This document shows positions 18,424 through 27,956 of a stretch of DNA of 64,000 nt, one piece after another; within the stretch, counting starts at the first letter, position 1, and every line of letters begins with the position of its first letter. Below the pieces are notes generated by a model, which was not told the origin of the DNA, made no database searches, and saw nothing but the letters and a program-made list of their open reading frames with translations. The DNA is from Alcanivorax sp. (GTDB lineage Bacteria; Pseudomonadota; Gammaproteobacteria; Pseudomonadales; Alcanivoracaceae). Location of the stretch: positions 992,001 to 1,056,000 of the forward strand of contig NZ_CP080267.1 in NCBI RefSeq assembly GCF_019431375.1, read 5' to 3'. Made by a program: the position numbers and the translations under genes.

Positions 18424-19266
18424 TTAGCTACCGCTATCGTCTTGCCGGTCCGGCTGGCACTGTGACCCCAATAGGTTTTGCGCCAGTACGTAGCGGTCCT
18501 GGGCGTTCTCGGCACGAATTTCGCCCACCGACAGGTACTGCAAGGTCCAGTTGTCCCAGATTCGCGTATAGCGACTTTCCAGCAGCACATCGCCACGCAT
18601 CATGGTAGCCCGCTCCGCCTTCACCGTCAGCTTGTCGCCATCGCGGCGGATCTGATAACCCTCGTTGGGGTACAGCACTTCCAGACAGGCCAGAAACCGT
18701 TTCAGGGTCATATCCGAGGCAGAGCCCACAGTAAACGCCAGCGGCAGGTTCGGAACTTCCAGCATCAGGCTGTGGATATTGGCCCCATCCAGCCTCTCCA
18801 GCCGCTGACTCTGGGCCTTTTCCTGTTCTTCTTCAGCATTGCGCAGGCTCTCCGACATTTGTTGGGCCTGCCGCATGCTCTCACGGATTTCACGGCGTCG
18901 TTGTGCCTGGCGGCGCTGCTCTTCCTTGTGCGCCATCACCGCCTGCCAGGCGCGCTCCACCTCCAGATCCACCTGTTGCGCATAGTGTCGGGCCTTGCGG
19001 GCCAGGGCAATCCGCTCCGCGCAGTCATCCTGCCACGCCGCTGCCTGCTGTTCTTTCAGGTAACGGGCCTCGCTGTGGTGCTGAAAGAGGGACTGACAGC
19101 CTCCCGCCCTGGCACCCAACGCTTCGATCTCATCATAGTCGAGACCGGCCACCTGGGCCGGCGCGCGGGTCCAGCCCAGCCAGTCAGCAGTGGTCGGCAC
19201 AACAGTGCTGCAACCGCTGACAGCAGCAACCAGACACCCTATGAGGAAAACCGGAACAATACGCAC
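18424..19266 (-). CDS. Coiled-coil lipoprotein of unknown function
   Basis: This 280-residue lipoprotein (lipobox VSGC near residue 19) has a WxGWTR segment. A long Arg/Gln/Glu-rich helical region at about 90-165 is probably a coiled coil. The C-terminal portion (about 165-265) looks like a mixed alpha/beta domain (LPLAFTVGSASDMTLKRF, then YQIRRDGDKLTVKAE). I recognise no family. The start is a GTG at 19266 with only a weak ribosome site; no better in-frame start preserves the signal peptide. It lies just past the fumarase terminator, so it is probably transcribed independently. Confidence 0.75.
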   Translation of the reverse strand: MRIVPVFLIGCLVAAVSGCSTVVPTTADWLGWTRAPAQVAGLDYDEIEALGARAGGCQSLFQHHSEARYLKEQQAAAWQDDCAERIALARKARHYAQQVDLEVERAWQAVMAHKEEQRRQAQRRREIRESMRQAQQMSESLRNAEEEQEKAQSQRLERLDGANIHSLMLEVPNLPLAFTVGSASDMTLKRFLACLEVLYPNEGYQIRRDGDKLTVKAERATMMRGDVLLESRYTRIWDNWTLQYLSVGEIRAENAQDRYVLAQNLLGSQCQPDRQDDSGS

Positions 19267-19295
19267 AACAGAACGTCGCCTGTGACATCGGGACG

Positions 19296-19325
19296 GGAAG
19301 AAAGGGGGCAGCCAGGCTGCCCCCT
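19296..19325 (-). terminator. Rho-independent terminator of fumarase
   Basis: The minus strand reads a near-perfect AGGGGGCAGCC/GGCTGCCCCCT stem followed by TTTCTT, 18 bases after the fumarase stop codon. Confidence 0.85.
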
Positions 19326-19342
19326 CGATGACACGCAGAACC

Positions 19343-20845
19343 TTAACGTGCGGCGATCTTTTCTTTCCAGATCACCGGGCCGGTCTTGTGAACGGATTCG
19401 CCATTGGAGTCCACGGCCACGGTAACCGGCATGTCTTCCACCTCGAATTCGTAGATGGCTTCCATGCCCAGGTCTTCAAACGCGGCCACCCGGGATTTAC
19501 GGATTGCCTTGGACACCAGGTAAGCGGCACCGCCCACAGCCATCAGGTACACAGCCTTGTTGTCCTTGATCGCCTCGATGGCGGTGTCGCCACGCTCGGC
19601 CTTGCCCACCATGCCGATCAGACCGGTTTTTTCCAGCATGGTGCGGGTGAACTTGTCCATACGGGTGGCAGTGGTGGGGCCAGCCGGGCCCACCACTTCG
19701 TCGCCCACCGGGTCCACCGGGCCCACGTAGTAGATAAAGCGGTTGGTGAAGTCCACCGGTAGCTCTTCGCCCTTGGAAATCATGTCCACCATGCGCTTGT
19801 GGGCCGCATCGCGACCGGTGAGCAGCTTGCCGGACAGCAAAATGGTGTCACCGGGCTGCCAGGTCTGCACTTCTTCCGGGGTGACGGTATCCAGATTGAC
19901 GCGCTTGGCGCCTTCGTCATTGCCCCAGGCAATGTCCGGCCATTCTTTCAGATCCGGCGCTTTCAGGTCCGCCGGGCCGGTGCCATCCAGGGTGAAGTGG
20001 GCATGGCGGGTGGCGGCACAGTTGGGAATGATCGCCACCGGCTTGTTGGCCGCGTGGGTGGGGTAATCCGCCACTTTCACGTCCAGCACCGTGGTCAGAC
20101 CACCCAGGCCCTGGGCACCGATACCCAGCGCATTGACCTTCTCGAACAGCTCCAGGCGCAACTCTTCGGCACGGTTCTGCGGGCCGCGGGCCTGCAGGTC
20201 GTGGATGTCGATGGGGTCCATCAGGGACTCCTTGGCCAGCAGCATGGCCTTCTCGGCGGTGCCGCCGATGCCGATGCCCAACATGCCCGGCGGGCACCAG
20301 CCTGCGCCCATCTTCGGCACCTGCTCCAGCACCCAGTCGACCACGGAATCGGACGGATTGAGCATGGCGAACTTGGACTTGGCTTCGGAGCCGCCGCCCT
20401 TCGCCGCCACATCGATCTCCAGCTTGTCACCGGGAACGATGGAATAGTTGATCACCGCCGGGGTGTTGTCCTTGGTGTTGGCACGCTTGCCGTCCGGGTC
20501 CGCCAGCACCGAGGCGCGCAGCACATTTTCCGGGTGGTTGTAGGCCCGGCGCACGCCTTCGTTGATCATGTCGTCCAGGCTCATGTCGCCTTCGAAGGTC
20601 ACATTCATGCCCACTTTGGCGAACACGGTCACAATGCCAGTGTCCTGGCAAATAGGACGGTGGCCCATGGCAGACATGCGGGAGTTGACCAGGATCTGCG
20701 CCATGGCGTCCTTGGCAGCCTTGCTCTCTTCCTTCTCGTAGGCTTCGGTGACGGCACGAATGAAATCCACCGGATGGTAGTAAGAGATGTACTGCAAGGC
20801 ATCAGCCACGCTCTGAATCAGGTCATCCTGGCGAATCACCGTCAT
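19343..20845 (-). CDS. Class I fumarate hydratase (iron-sulfur)
   Basis: This 500-residue TCA-cycle enzyme interconverts fumarate and malate using a [4Fe-4S] cluster. The N-terminal domain (about 1-290) carries the candidate cluster cysteines C66 (PICQDTG), C184 (GWCPPGM) and C276 (NCAATRH), whose spacing agrees with class I enzymes as I remember it. The C-terminal beta domain (about 310-500) has GRDAAHKRM and YYVGPVDP. AGGAGT precedes the ATG. It is a one-gene unit with its own terminator. E. coli calls the paralogues fumA and fumB; which name applies here cannot be decided. Confidence 0.95.
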   Translation of the reverse strand: MTVIRQDDLIQSVADALQYISYYHPVDFIRAVTEAYEKEESKAAKDAMAQILVNSRMSAMGHRPICQDTGIVTVFAKVGMNVTFEGDMSLDDMINEGVRRAYNHPENVLRASVLADPDGKRANTKDNTPAVINYSIVPGDKLEIDVAAKGGGSEAKSKFAMLNPSDSVVDWVLEQVPKMGAGWCPPGMLGIGIGGTAEKAMLLAKESLMDPIDIHDLQARGPQNRAEELRLELFEKVNALGIGAQGLGGLTTVLDVKVADYPTHAANKPVAIIPNCAATRHAHFTLDGTGPADLKAPDLKEWPDIAWGNDEGAKRVNLDTVTPEEVQTWQPGDTILLSGKLLTGRDAAHKRMVDMISKGEELPVDFTNRFIYYVGPVDPVGDEVVGPAGPTTATRMDKFTRTMLEKTGLIGMVGKAERGDTAIEAIKDNKAVYLMAVGGAAYLVSKAIRKSRVAAFEDLGMEAIYEFEVEDMPVTVAVDSNGESVHKTGPVIWKEKIAAR

Positions 20846-21014
20846 GGGATTACTCCTGCTGGGACAATTTGGGGGCGCGTAGTATAGCGCAGAGTGTGAA
20901 CAGGGCGAAAATCGGAATACATCAGGAACAGGTCAGCAGAGCCAGGGAACAAAACCCCGGTGAGCGGATTTCGTTCCCTGCACCTTGCGGTTTGCGGCCT
21001 GAGCCGCGTTCACC

Positions 21015-21890
21015 TCAGTCGCAGCGGGTATTGCTGAGCAACCGCAACAGGTGATCATTGACCACTTCTGGTTGCTCCAAGTGCAGGAAATGTCCGGCAT
21101 TGGCGATCCGATGCAGCTCTACCCCACCACTGAAGTCACTTTCCACCAGAGTGTGTTCGAGCAGTTTGGGGCTCATGCAACCGTCATTTTCGCCAATCAG
21201 GATCTGGGTGGGCGTGGCAATATCCTGTCCCAGCCAGGTGAGAGCCTTGCGCTGCTCTTTTTTCCAAAGCTTGAACATGGCCCGATACCAGCCCAGAGCC
21301 GCACTGATAACGCCCGGTTCAGCCAGTGTGTGCTTGGCATTGTCCAGATAGAGTCCCGGCTCCCAACCCGGCGACCAGCGACGCCACAGGGATTCCACTC
21401 CACCCAGATCGCCGCGTTTGAGCCAGGCCTCCGGGGCTACCGGTAACTGGAAAAACTGCATGTAGCCGCTGAGCAGCACCTGCTCAGGGACCTTCAGCAG
21501 GGCCTGAGGAATGCGCCGCAAGGGGGGAATCGCCAAGGCACTGAAGGAACAAAAGGTATCCGGCGCCTGGGCACAGGCCATGTAGCCCACTGCCGCGCCC
21601 CAGTCGTGGCCGATCAGGTGCACACGGCCACCCAACTGGGCGGCAAACACCATCAGATCATCCACCGCTGAATACAGGGAATAATCGTCATTTCCAGACT
21701 GGCAGCCTGGGGCATAGCCACGCAGGGCCGGAGCAATTGCCGTGTAACCCGCTGCCGCCAGCGCATTGATCTGCACGGCCCAGTTTTCGTAAGTATCCGG
21801 GAAACCATGCAGCAAAATCACGGGCTCACCGCTGCCGGCCATCAGGGCCGGAAAGCGCAAGTCTCCGTTTACCAGTTCAACCTGTTTCAT
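21015..21890 (-). CDS. Alpha/beta hydrolase, epoxide hydrolase-like
   Basis: This 291-residue enzyme has the alpha/beta-hydrolase core: oxyanion motif LLHGFPDTYENW, nucleophile elbow LIGHDWGAA (the aspartate would be the nucleophile, as in epoxide hydrolases and haloalkane dehalogenases), acid in GENDGC and catalytic histidine in NAGHFLHLEQP. The substrate is unknown. It is cytoplasmic. Its start overlaps the acylphosphatase stop codon in an ATGA junction, making it the last gene of a three-gene set with yihY and acylphosphatase. Confidence 0.88.
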   Translation of the reverse strand: MKQVELVNGDLRFPALMAGSGEPVILLHGFPDTYENWAVQINALAAAGYTAIAPALRGYAPGCQSGNDDYSLYSAVDDLMVFAAQLGGRVHLIGHDWGAAVGYMACAQAPDTFCSFSALAIPPLRRIPQALLKVPEQVLLSGYMQFFQLPVAPEAWLKRGDLGGVESLWRRWSPGWEPGLYLDNAKHTLAEPGVISAALGWYRAMFKLWKKEQRKALTWLGQDIATPTQILIGENDGCMSPKLLEHTLVESDFSGGVELHRIANAGHFLHLEQPEVVNDHLLRLLSNTRCD

Positions 21891-22162
21891 CGAGTTACCT
21901 CAAAATTCCGGGTCGCCAGCGCCTCTGTATCTTGGGTGATGATCTCATCCACCCGGGCCATGGCCGGCCCCTGGCGCATGGCGTCCAGCATGGCCTCTAC
22001 CGCATCCGGCGAGCCCTGCAAGGTGGCTTCCACCCGGCCGTCGTCACAATTACGTACCCAGCCAACCAGATCTCGCAGGCTGGCTTCGTGCTGGGTCCAG
22101 GCCCGGTAGCCTACCCCCTGAACCCTGCCGCTCACCAGTACATGTTTAGTGATCGACATCAT
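21887..22162 (-). CDS. Acylphosphatase
   Basis: This small cytoplasmic enzyme of 91 residues hydrolyses acyl phosphates. The signature VSGRVQGVGYRAWTQ (catalytic arginine in the loop) and GWVRNCDDGRVEATLQG (catalytic asparagine) are both visible. GGGAGA precedes the start at 22162 by four bases; the neighbouring ATG at 22159 is an alternative. It overlaps the end of yihY by 17 bases and the hydrolase start by four. Confidence 0.95.
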   Translation of the reverse strand: MMSITKHVLVSGRVQGVGYRAWTQHEASLRDLVGWVRNCDDGRVEATLQGSPDAVEAMLDAMRQGPAMARVDEIITQDTEALATRNFEVTR

Positions 22163-23441
22163 TGTTCTCCCGACTATCCTCTTTGTCGCCAATACTGTCG
22201 CGACGTTGAAAGAGTGTATCCAGCGGCATATCCAGCGGCGCCATCATACCCTCACGGGCCTGATCCATGGTTTCCTTCAATGCCCGCTCCCAGGCAGATT
22301 CATCATTACCCAGCCGCACCCGCAGCTGGGTATGCGCCGGCCAGGGCAACATGGCCACCAGCTGCCCCAGGGTCAGGTTGCGCAGATCCCGGGATAACAT
22401 ATAACCGCCCTCCTCAGTGCGCCGTATCAGCTTTGCGTCCATCAACAGATTGCGGAACTCATCCCACTGGCTCACGCCGCAGTCGCGCATCACCTGACGC
22501 ACTTCCTTGCTGCGCAGTACCTTGCCATGTTGTTGACGCAGCCAGAAGGCATGCAGCAAACGCATCAACGCATGCATCCTGGGAACCTGGCGCCTATGTT
22601 CCTGAAATACCACCAGGGCACGTACCAGCTCCGCGCCGCCGAGCACGATAATCCAGGAAATGTAGACCCATAACAGGAACACCGGCACCGCCGCAAAGGC
22701 ACCGTACACCACTTCATAACTGGGAGTCTGACGGACAAAAAAAGCAAAAGCGCTTTTCGCCAGCTCAAACAGCAACGCAGCACAAGCAGCCCCTACTATG
22801 CCCTGGCGAAGCGGCACATTGGTATTGGGTACCACGGTGTACAGCAGGGTAAGCATGGCGGTAGTAAAGAGGAAAGGCAGCAACGACAGCCACAGCCTGA
22901 CCCCACCGAGATAATGCACGGTATCACTGAAAATGGCCTGGGAGGTGAGGTAGGAAGAGATCGCCAGGCCAGCCCCCAGACAGATCGGCCCCAGCGACAA
23001 CACTGCCCAGTACATCATCAGGCTGGTGAGTCCCTTGCGGGCACTACGTACCTTCCAGATTCGGTTCACGGTCTGCTCAATGGTTCGCAGCATCAGCACC
23101 GAGGTGACAATCAGGATAACCACCCCCGGACCGGTCAGATTGGTAGCCTGTCGGGCAAACGACTGCAGGTGTTCCAGCAGCATATTGCCCGCCGACGGCA
23201 CAAAGTATTCAAACGCCCACAGCTGAACCTCGGCGCCCTTGCCTTTCAACGCCGGAACCGAGGCCAGCACCGAAAAACTCACGGTCATCACCGGCACGAT
23301 GGCAAAGAGGGTGGTGTAGGTCAGTGCGGCAGCGCTTTCCCGGCAGCCGTCGTCCTTGAACTGGCGCACCAGCAGCGCAAAAAAAGCGCGGATGGAATCC
23401 AGCCTGGCGCGTACCGGAATGACGTTTTCATCAGTTTCCAT
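22146..23441 (-). CDS. yihY: YihY/BrkB-family inner-membrane protein
   Basis: This 431-residue membrane protein has six or so helices in its first 290 residues, with the family motifs ESAAALTYTTLFAIVPVMT and TIEQTVNRIWKVR. A cytoplasmic C-terminal extension (about 290-430) looks like a winged-helix-like domain. The family was once misannotated as ribonuclease BN and its function remains unclear. It starts the minus-strand cluster with acylphosphatase and a hydrolase and is divergent from the arsC-type gene. Confidence 0.92.
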   Translation of the reverse strand: METDENVIPVRARLDSIRAFFALLVRQFKDDGCRESAAALTYTTLFAIVPVMTVSFSVLASVPALKGKGAEVQLWAFEYFVPSAGNMLLEHLQSFARQATNLTGPGVVILIVTSVLMLRTIEQTVNRIWKVRSARKGLTSLMMYWAVLSLGPICLGAGLAISSYLTSQAIFSDTVHYLGGVRLWLSLLPFLFTTAMLTLLYTVVPNTNVPLRQGIVGAACAALLFELAKSAFAFFVRQTPSYEVVYGAFAAVPVFLLWVYISWIIVLGGAELVRALVVFQEHRRQVPRMHALMRLLHAFWLRQQHGKVLRSKEVRQVMRDCGVSQWDEFRNLLMDAKLIRRTEEGGYMLSRDLRNLTLGQLVAMLPWPAHTQLRVRLGNDESAWERALKETMDQAREGMMAPLDMPLDTLFQRRDSIGDKEDSRENNDVDH

Positions 23442-23518
23442 GCTATCGGCATCCTCTCCTTGCCAGCGGGTTCAAGCGCCTTACAATGACACCCTCATTC
23501 ACAGAATATGCAAAACTC

Positions 23519-24473
<955 letters not shown>

Positions 24474-24475
24474 CA

Positions 24476-24817
24476 ATGAATCTGCTGCTTCTGCGTATCA
24501 GTTACGCACTCCTGCTGTTTGTCGGCATCACCGGGCTGTTCAGCCTGGCACCGCCGGATGTACATCCTGTCTCCAGCATCATCTTTGCGGTGATTCTCTA
24601 TGCCCCCCTGGTGCTGATGCTCCCCGCCGTGATCAGTGGCAACAAGCGTCAGGCCACCTGGCTATGCTTTATTCTGCTGTTCTATTTCTGCGGCTATGCT
24701 GTCCAACTACTGGATCCGCCACCGGTACGCACCCTGGCCATCGCCAAGACCTCGCTGACGGTCATGCTGTTCGTATTCTCTGCCCTGCAGATTCGCCAGG
24801 GGCAGCATGCTGATTGA
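24476..24817 (+). CDS. DUF2069-family membrane protein
   Basis: This is a 113-residue inner-membrane protein with three or four hydrophobic segments and little outside them. It starts two bases after wrbA and overlaps the RDD gene by 11 bases. DUF2069 proteins often sit next to wrbA; no function is known. Confidence 0.88.
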   Translation: MNLLLLRISYALLLFVGITGLFSLAPPDVHPVSSIIFAVILYAPLVLMLPAVISGNKRQATWLCFILLFYFCGYAVQLLDPPPVRTLAIAKTSLTVMLFVFSALQIRQGQHAD

Positions 24818-25487
24818 CGAACGGTACGAGGTGGAGACACCGGAAGGGGCCATGCTCAGCCTGTCCCTGGCCGGCCCGGTGACCCGGGCCATGGCCTACG
24901 GTATCGACCTCACCCTTCGTTTGCTGATCTTTGCGGTACTGGCCTTCGTGCTCGGCATGCTTGGCAAAATGGGTATCGGCCTGCTGTTGATCATCGGCTT
25001 TGCGCTGGAATGGTTTTACCCCACCCTGTTCGAAGCGCTGCGCCATGGCCAGACCCCGGGCAAGAAAGCCATGGGCATTGCCGTGGTCCACGCCAACGGC
25101 AGCCCGCTCAGTTTCAACGGCAGCCTGATCCGTAATCTGCTGCGCACCGCCGATGCCTTCCCGCTGTTTTACCTGCTGGGTTTTGTCACCACCCTGATCA
25201 GCCCCCGTTATCAGCGCCTGGGCGACATGGCGGCCAACACCCTGGTAGTCCATATCGAGCAGACCGAGACCACCCGCAAGCAACACAGCGGCCCGGCCAA
25301 TCCGCCGGACTGGCCGCTCAGCTCCCAGGACCAACTGGCCCTGCTGGCCTTCCACGAGCGCCAGGACCAGTTTTCCGAAGCCCGCCAGCAGGAACTGGCA
25401 CAACTGGCCTTCCCGGAACTGAGCCCACCGCTGGCACTGGCACGTCTGCGCTCCGTGACCCGTTACCTGCTTGAGGGGGCCCAATGA
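24807..25487 (+). CDS. RDD-domain membrane protein
   Basis: This 226-residue protein has an RDD domain in the first 150 residues, with the characteristic arginine and aspartates in AYGIDLTLRLLIF and RHGQTPGKKAMGI, across about three hydrophobic segments. A soluble C-terminal tail follows. RDD proteins may act as ion or small-molecule transport parts. It heads the six-gene RDD-SpoIIM-DUF4129-DUF4350-MoxR-DUF58 set; the SpoIIM gene overlaps its end by four bases. Confidence 0.88.
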   Translation: MLIDERYEVETPEGAMLSLSLAGPVTRAMAYGIDLTLRLLIFAVLAFVLGMLGKMGIGLLLIIGFALEWFYPTLFEALRHGQTPGKKAMGIAVVHANGSPLSFNGSLIRNLLRTADAFPLFYLLGFVTTLISPRYQRLGDMAANTLVVHIEQTETTRKQHSGPANPPDWPLSSQDQLALLAFHERQDQFSEARQQELAQLAFPELSPPLALARLRSVTRYLLEGAQ

Positions 25488-26476
25488 AACAGGCCCGCTT
25501 CGAACAACAGTACCGCCCCCTGTGGGACTCGCTGGAACAGCAGCTGGAGCAACTGGAAGCGCTACGGGTATCGCGCAAGAAACGCCTGCCGCTGGATCGC
25601 TTTGTGGCGGATTACCGCCAGCTTTGCCATCAACTGGCGCTGGCCCGTGAGCGCACCTACAGCCTGGAATTGCAGCAATACCTGAACAACCTGGTGCTGC
25701 GTGCCCACCACCAGCTGTACCGCTACAACCCGCCCCTGGCAGATCGCATCGGCCAGTTTTTTGCCAGCGGCTTTCCCGCTGCGGTTCGACGGCAATGGAA
25801 GTGGCACCTGGTCAGCGCGCTCAGCTTTGTGCTGTCCATCGCACTGGCCTGGATTCTGGTGCAGCAACAACCAGAGATGATCTATACCGTGGTGGACGAA
25901 GCCATGCTCTCGGATCTGGAGCTCATGTACCAGCCGGCGGATTCTGCCAGCGCTGACATCCATGCCGACCGTGAGGGCGAGGATGATGTGCTGATGTTCG
26001 GTTACTACATCAAGAACAACATCGGCATTGCCTTTCGCACCTTTGCCGGCGGCCTGTTGCTGGGCGTGGGCGCGATCTTTGTCATGCTGTTCAATGGCAG
26101 CTTCTTTGGCGCCATCGCCGGCCACCTGATCAACACTGGCGGCCATGAAGCGTTTTTCACCTTCGTGATTGCCCACGGCGCTCCTGAACTCACCGCCATC
26201 GTGCTGGCCGGGGGCGCCGGGCTGCGACTGGGCTGGTCGATTATCGCGCCAGCGCAATGGTCGCGGCTGGATGCCCTGCGCCTGGCCGCACGGGATGCGT
26301 TGCCGACCATGTACGGGGTATTCGCCCTGCTACTGCTGGCCGCTTTCATCGAAGCCTTCTGGTCGCCCAGAGACTTCGCACCCACCATAAAATACAGCGT
26401 CGGTGCCGCCTGCTGGGCACTGCTTTATCTCTATCTTTTCTTCGGGGGACGTCAACGTGGAGCTGGAAAAGGCTAG
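25484..26476 (+). CDS. SpoIIM/DUF95-family membrane protein
   Basis: This 330-residue protein has an N-terminal cytoplasmic portion rich in Gln, Glu and Arg. Several membrane helices follow from about residue 105 onward, including FRTFAGGLLLGVGAIFVML and GHLINTGGHEAFFTFVIAHGAPELTA, which match the stage II sporulation protein M family. In non-spore-formers the family occurs in MoxR-linked operons. It overlaps the RDD gene by four bases and the next gene by about 20. Confidence 0.88.
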   Translation: MKQARFEQQYRPLWDSLEQQLEQLEALRVSRKKRLPLDRFVADYRQLCHQLALARERTYSLELQQYLNNLVLRAHHQLYRYNPPLADRIGQFFASGFPAAVRRQWKWHLVSALSFVLSIALAWILVQQQPEMIYTVVDEAMLSDLELMYQPADSASADIHADREGEDDVLMFGYYIKNNIGIAFRTFAGGLLLGVGAIFVMLFNGSFFGAIAGHLINTGGHEAFFTFVIAHGAPELTAIVLAGGAGLRLGWSIIAPAQWSRLDALRLAARDALPTMYGVFALLLLAAFIEAFWSPRDFAPTIKYSVGAACWALLYLYLFFGGRQRGAGKG

Positions 26477-27956
26477 CGCTCGCCTGGCACCGCGTAGCCC
26501 CTGGCAGGCGGTGGACCTGGGTACCAAACTGTATCGACACTGGGCCGCACCGGTGCTGTGGGTATGGCTGGCGTTCACGCTGGTGCCTTTCGGGCTGTTG
26601 CTGGGCTGGTCATTGCTGGCAGAAACCCTGTTGCCGCTGTTCCTGTTCTGGTGGCTCAAGCCACTCTGGGAACGGCCATTACTGGCCTGGTACAGCCACG
26701 CCCTGTTTGCGGAAACCCTCACCCTTAAACAACTGTTCCAGCGCTGGCGCCACTACGCCCTGCCCGGCCTGGCCAGCCAGCTCACCTGGCGGCGTTTCGG
26801 TCCGGCACGCAGTTTCAACACCTGCGTCTGGCAACTGGAGGGCGCCAAAGGGGAACAACTCAGCCAGCGTTTGCGGGCACTGAACAGCTACCCCTCCAAC
26901 CGGGCCGGCATCATGACCATCGTGGTGCTGCACCTGGAACAGTTCATGGCCATGGGGCTGATGGTGCTGCTTTACACCCTGGTGCCCTGGCAGTTCAGCC
27001 TGGAATGGAGTGACTGGTTCTATGATCAGGGTGCCCTGCAGATGGCCATTGCCAGTGCCACGTTGTACCTGGTCATGTGTGTCACCGAACCACTTTATGT
27101 AGCCTGCGGCTTTGCCCTCTATCTGAACAAGCGCACCTGGCTGGAAGGCTGGGACCTGCAACTGGGCCTGACCCGCCTTGGCCGCCACCGGGCAACCCGC
27201 ACCGGTGCCACCGTGCTCATGCTTCTGGCCCTGTTGCTGCCCCTGCCGGAACCGGCAACGGCAGAGCCCGCCCCCCGCAATGAAGAGCAACAGCAGGTCA
27301 TCGAGCTACTGGCCGGGCCGGATTACATGCCTTTCGAAGAGCGTACCGAACGGCAATGGAAAGACCGGAACGACGACGGCAACAGCTGGCTGGAAGAATT
27401 CTGGAAACACTTCTTCGATAACCTGGACGATGATGAGCAACCGGACTCCTCTTCCAGCCCCTTCGACATCCCTGATGCCGTTCTATGGATACTGTTCTGG
27501 ACCCTGTTCGCCGGGCTGGCGATCTGGCTGCTGATCAAGGTCATGGATCAGTTGGGGCTGGGAAGCCGCAATCGGGATAACACCCCGGTGATCCCCACCC
27601 ATGTGGCCGGCATGGATATTCGCCGCCAGAGCCTGCCGAAGAATCTGCGCGACGCGGTGGAGAAAGCACTGGCCGCCAGCGATATTCGCCTGGCCCTGTC
27701 GCTGATGCTGCGCAGTGCCCTGGCCAACCTGCTGCACCGCTATCCGGTGGCTCTGGCCGCGGGCAGTACCGAGCAGCAATGCCTGCGCAACCTCAAGGCC
27801 ACCCACGGCGAATCCTTGCCGATTCTCTACCTGCAACGCCTGACTCAAGCCTGGATCAGCACTGCCTGGGCCCATCGTCCGGTGGGCGCTGATACGGTGC
27901 GCACCCTGCTGGCTGACTGGGAGCAGATCAGCGCAGAGGAGGCTGCCCATGCGTAG
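26457..27956 (+). CDS. Membrane protein with C-terminal DUF4129
   Basis: This protein of about 499 residues has two hydrophobic regions in its first half, a helix near residue 260 and another near 345, and a C-terminal DUF4129-type segment (about 395-490; ALAASDIRLALSLMLRSALANLL). The start is a GTG at 26457 with GGGGGA seven bases upstream; it overlaps the SpoIIM gene. DUF4129 proteins accompany MoxR and DUF58 proteins and may assemble with the RDD and SpoIIM membrane parts. Confidence 0.82.
   Translation: MELEKASARLAPRSPWQAVDLGTKLYRHWAAPVLWVWLAFTLVPFGLLLGWSLLAETLLPLFLFWWLKPLWERPLLAWYSHALFAETLTLKQLFQRWRHYALPGLASQLTWRRFGPARSFNTCVWQLEGAKGEQLSQRLRALNSYPSNRAGIMTIVVLHLEQFMAMGLMVLLYTLVPWQFSLEWSDWFYDQGALQMAIASATLYLVMCVTEPLYVACGFALYLNKRTWLEGWDLQLGLTRLGRHRATRTGATVLMLLALLLPLPEPATAEPAPRNEEQQQVIELLAGPDYMPFEERTERQWKDRNDDGNSWLEEFWKHFFDNLDDDEQPDSSSSPFDIPDAVLWILFWTLFAGLAIWLLIKVMDQLGLGSRNRDNTPVIPTHVAGMDIRRQSLPKNLRDAVEKALAASDIRLALSLMLRSALANLLHRYPVALAAGSTEQQCLRNLKATHGESLPILYLQRLTQAWISTAWAHRPVGADTVRTLLADWEQISAEEAAHA

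Noticed and set aside
18177..18608. Plus-strand open frame of about 140 codons in the gap after the MMPL gene
   Set aside because: It runs through inverted repeats and then antisense to the lipoprotein gene; no ribosome site or family match.
23486..23518. Longer start for the ArsC-family gene
   Set aside because: The extra eleven codons precede the conserved family start and have no stronger ribosome site.
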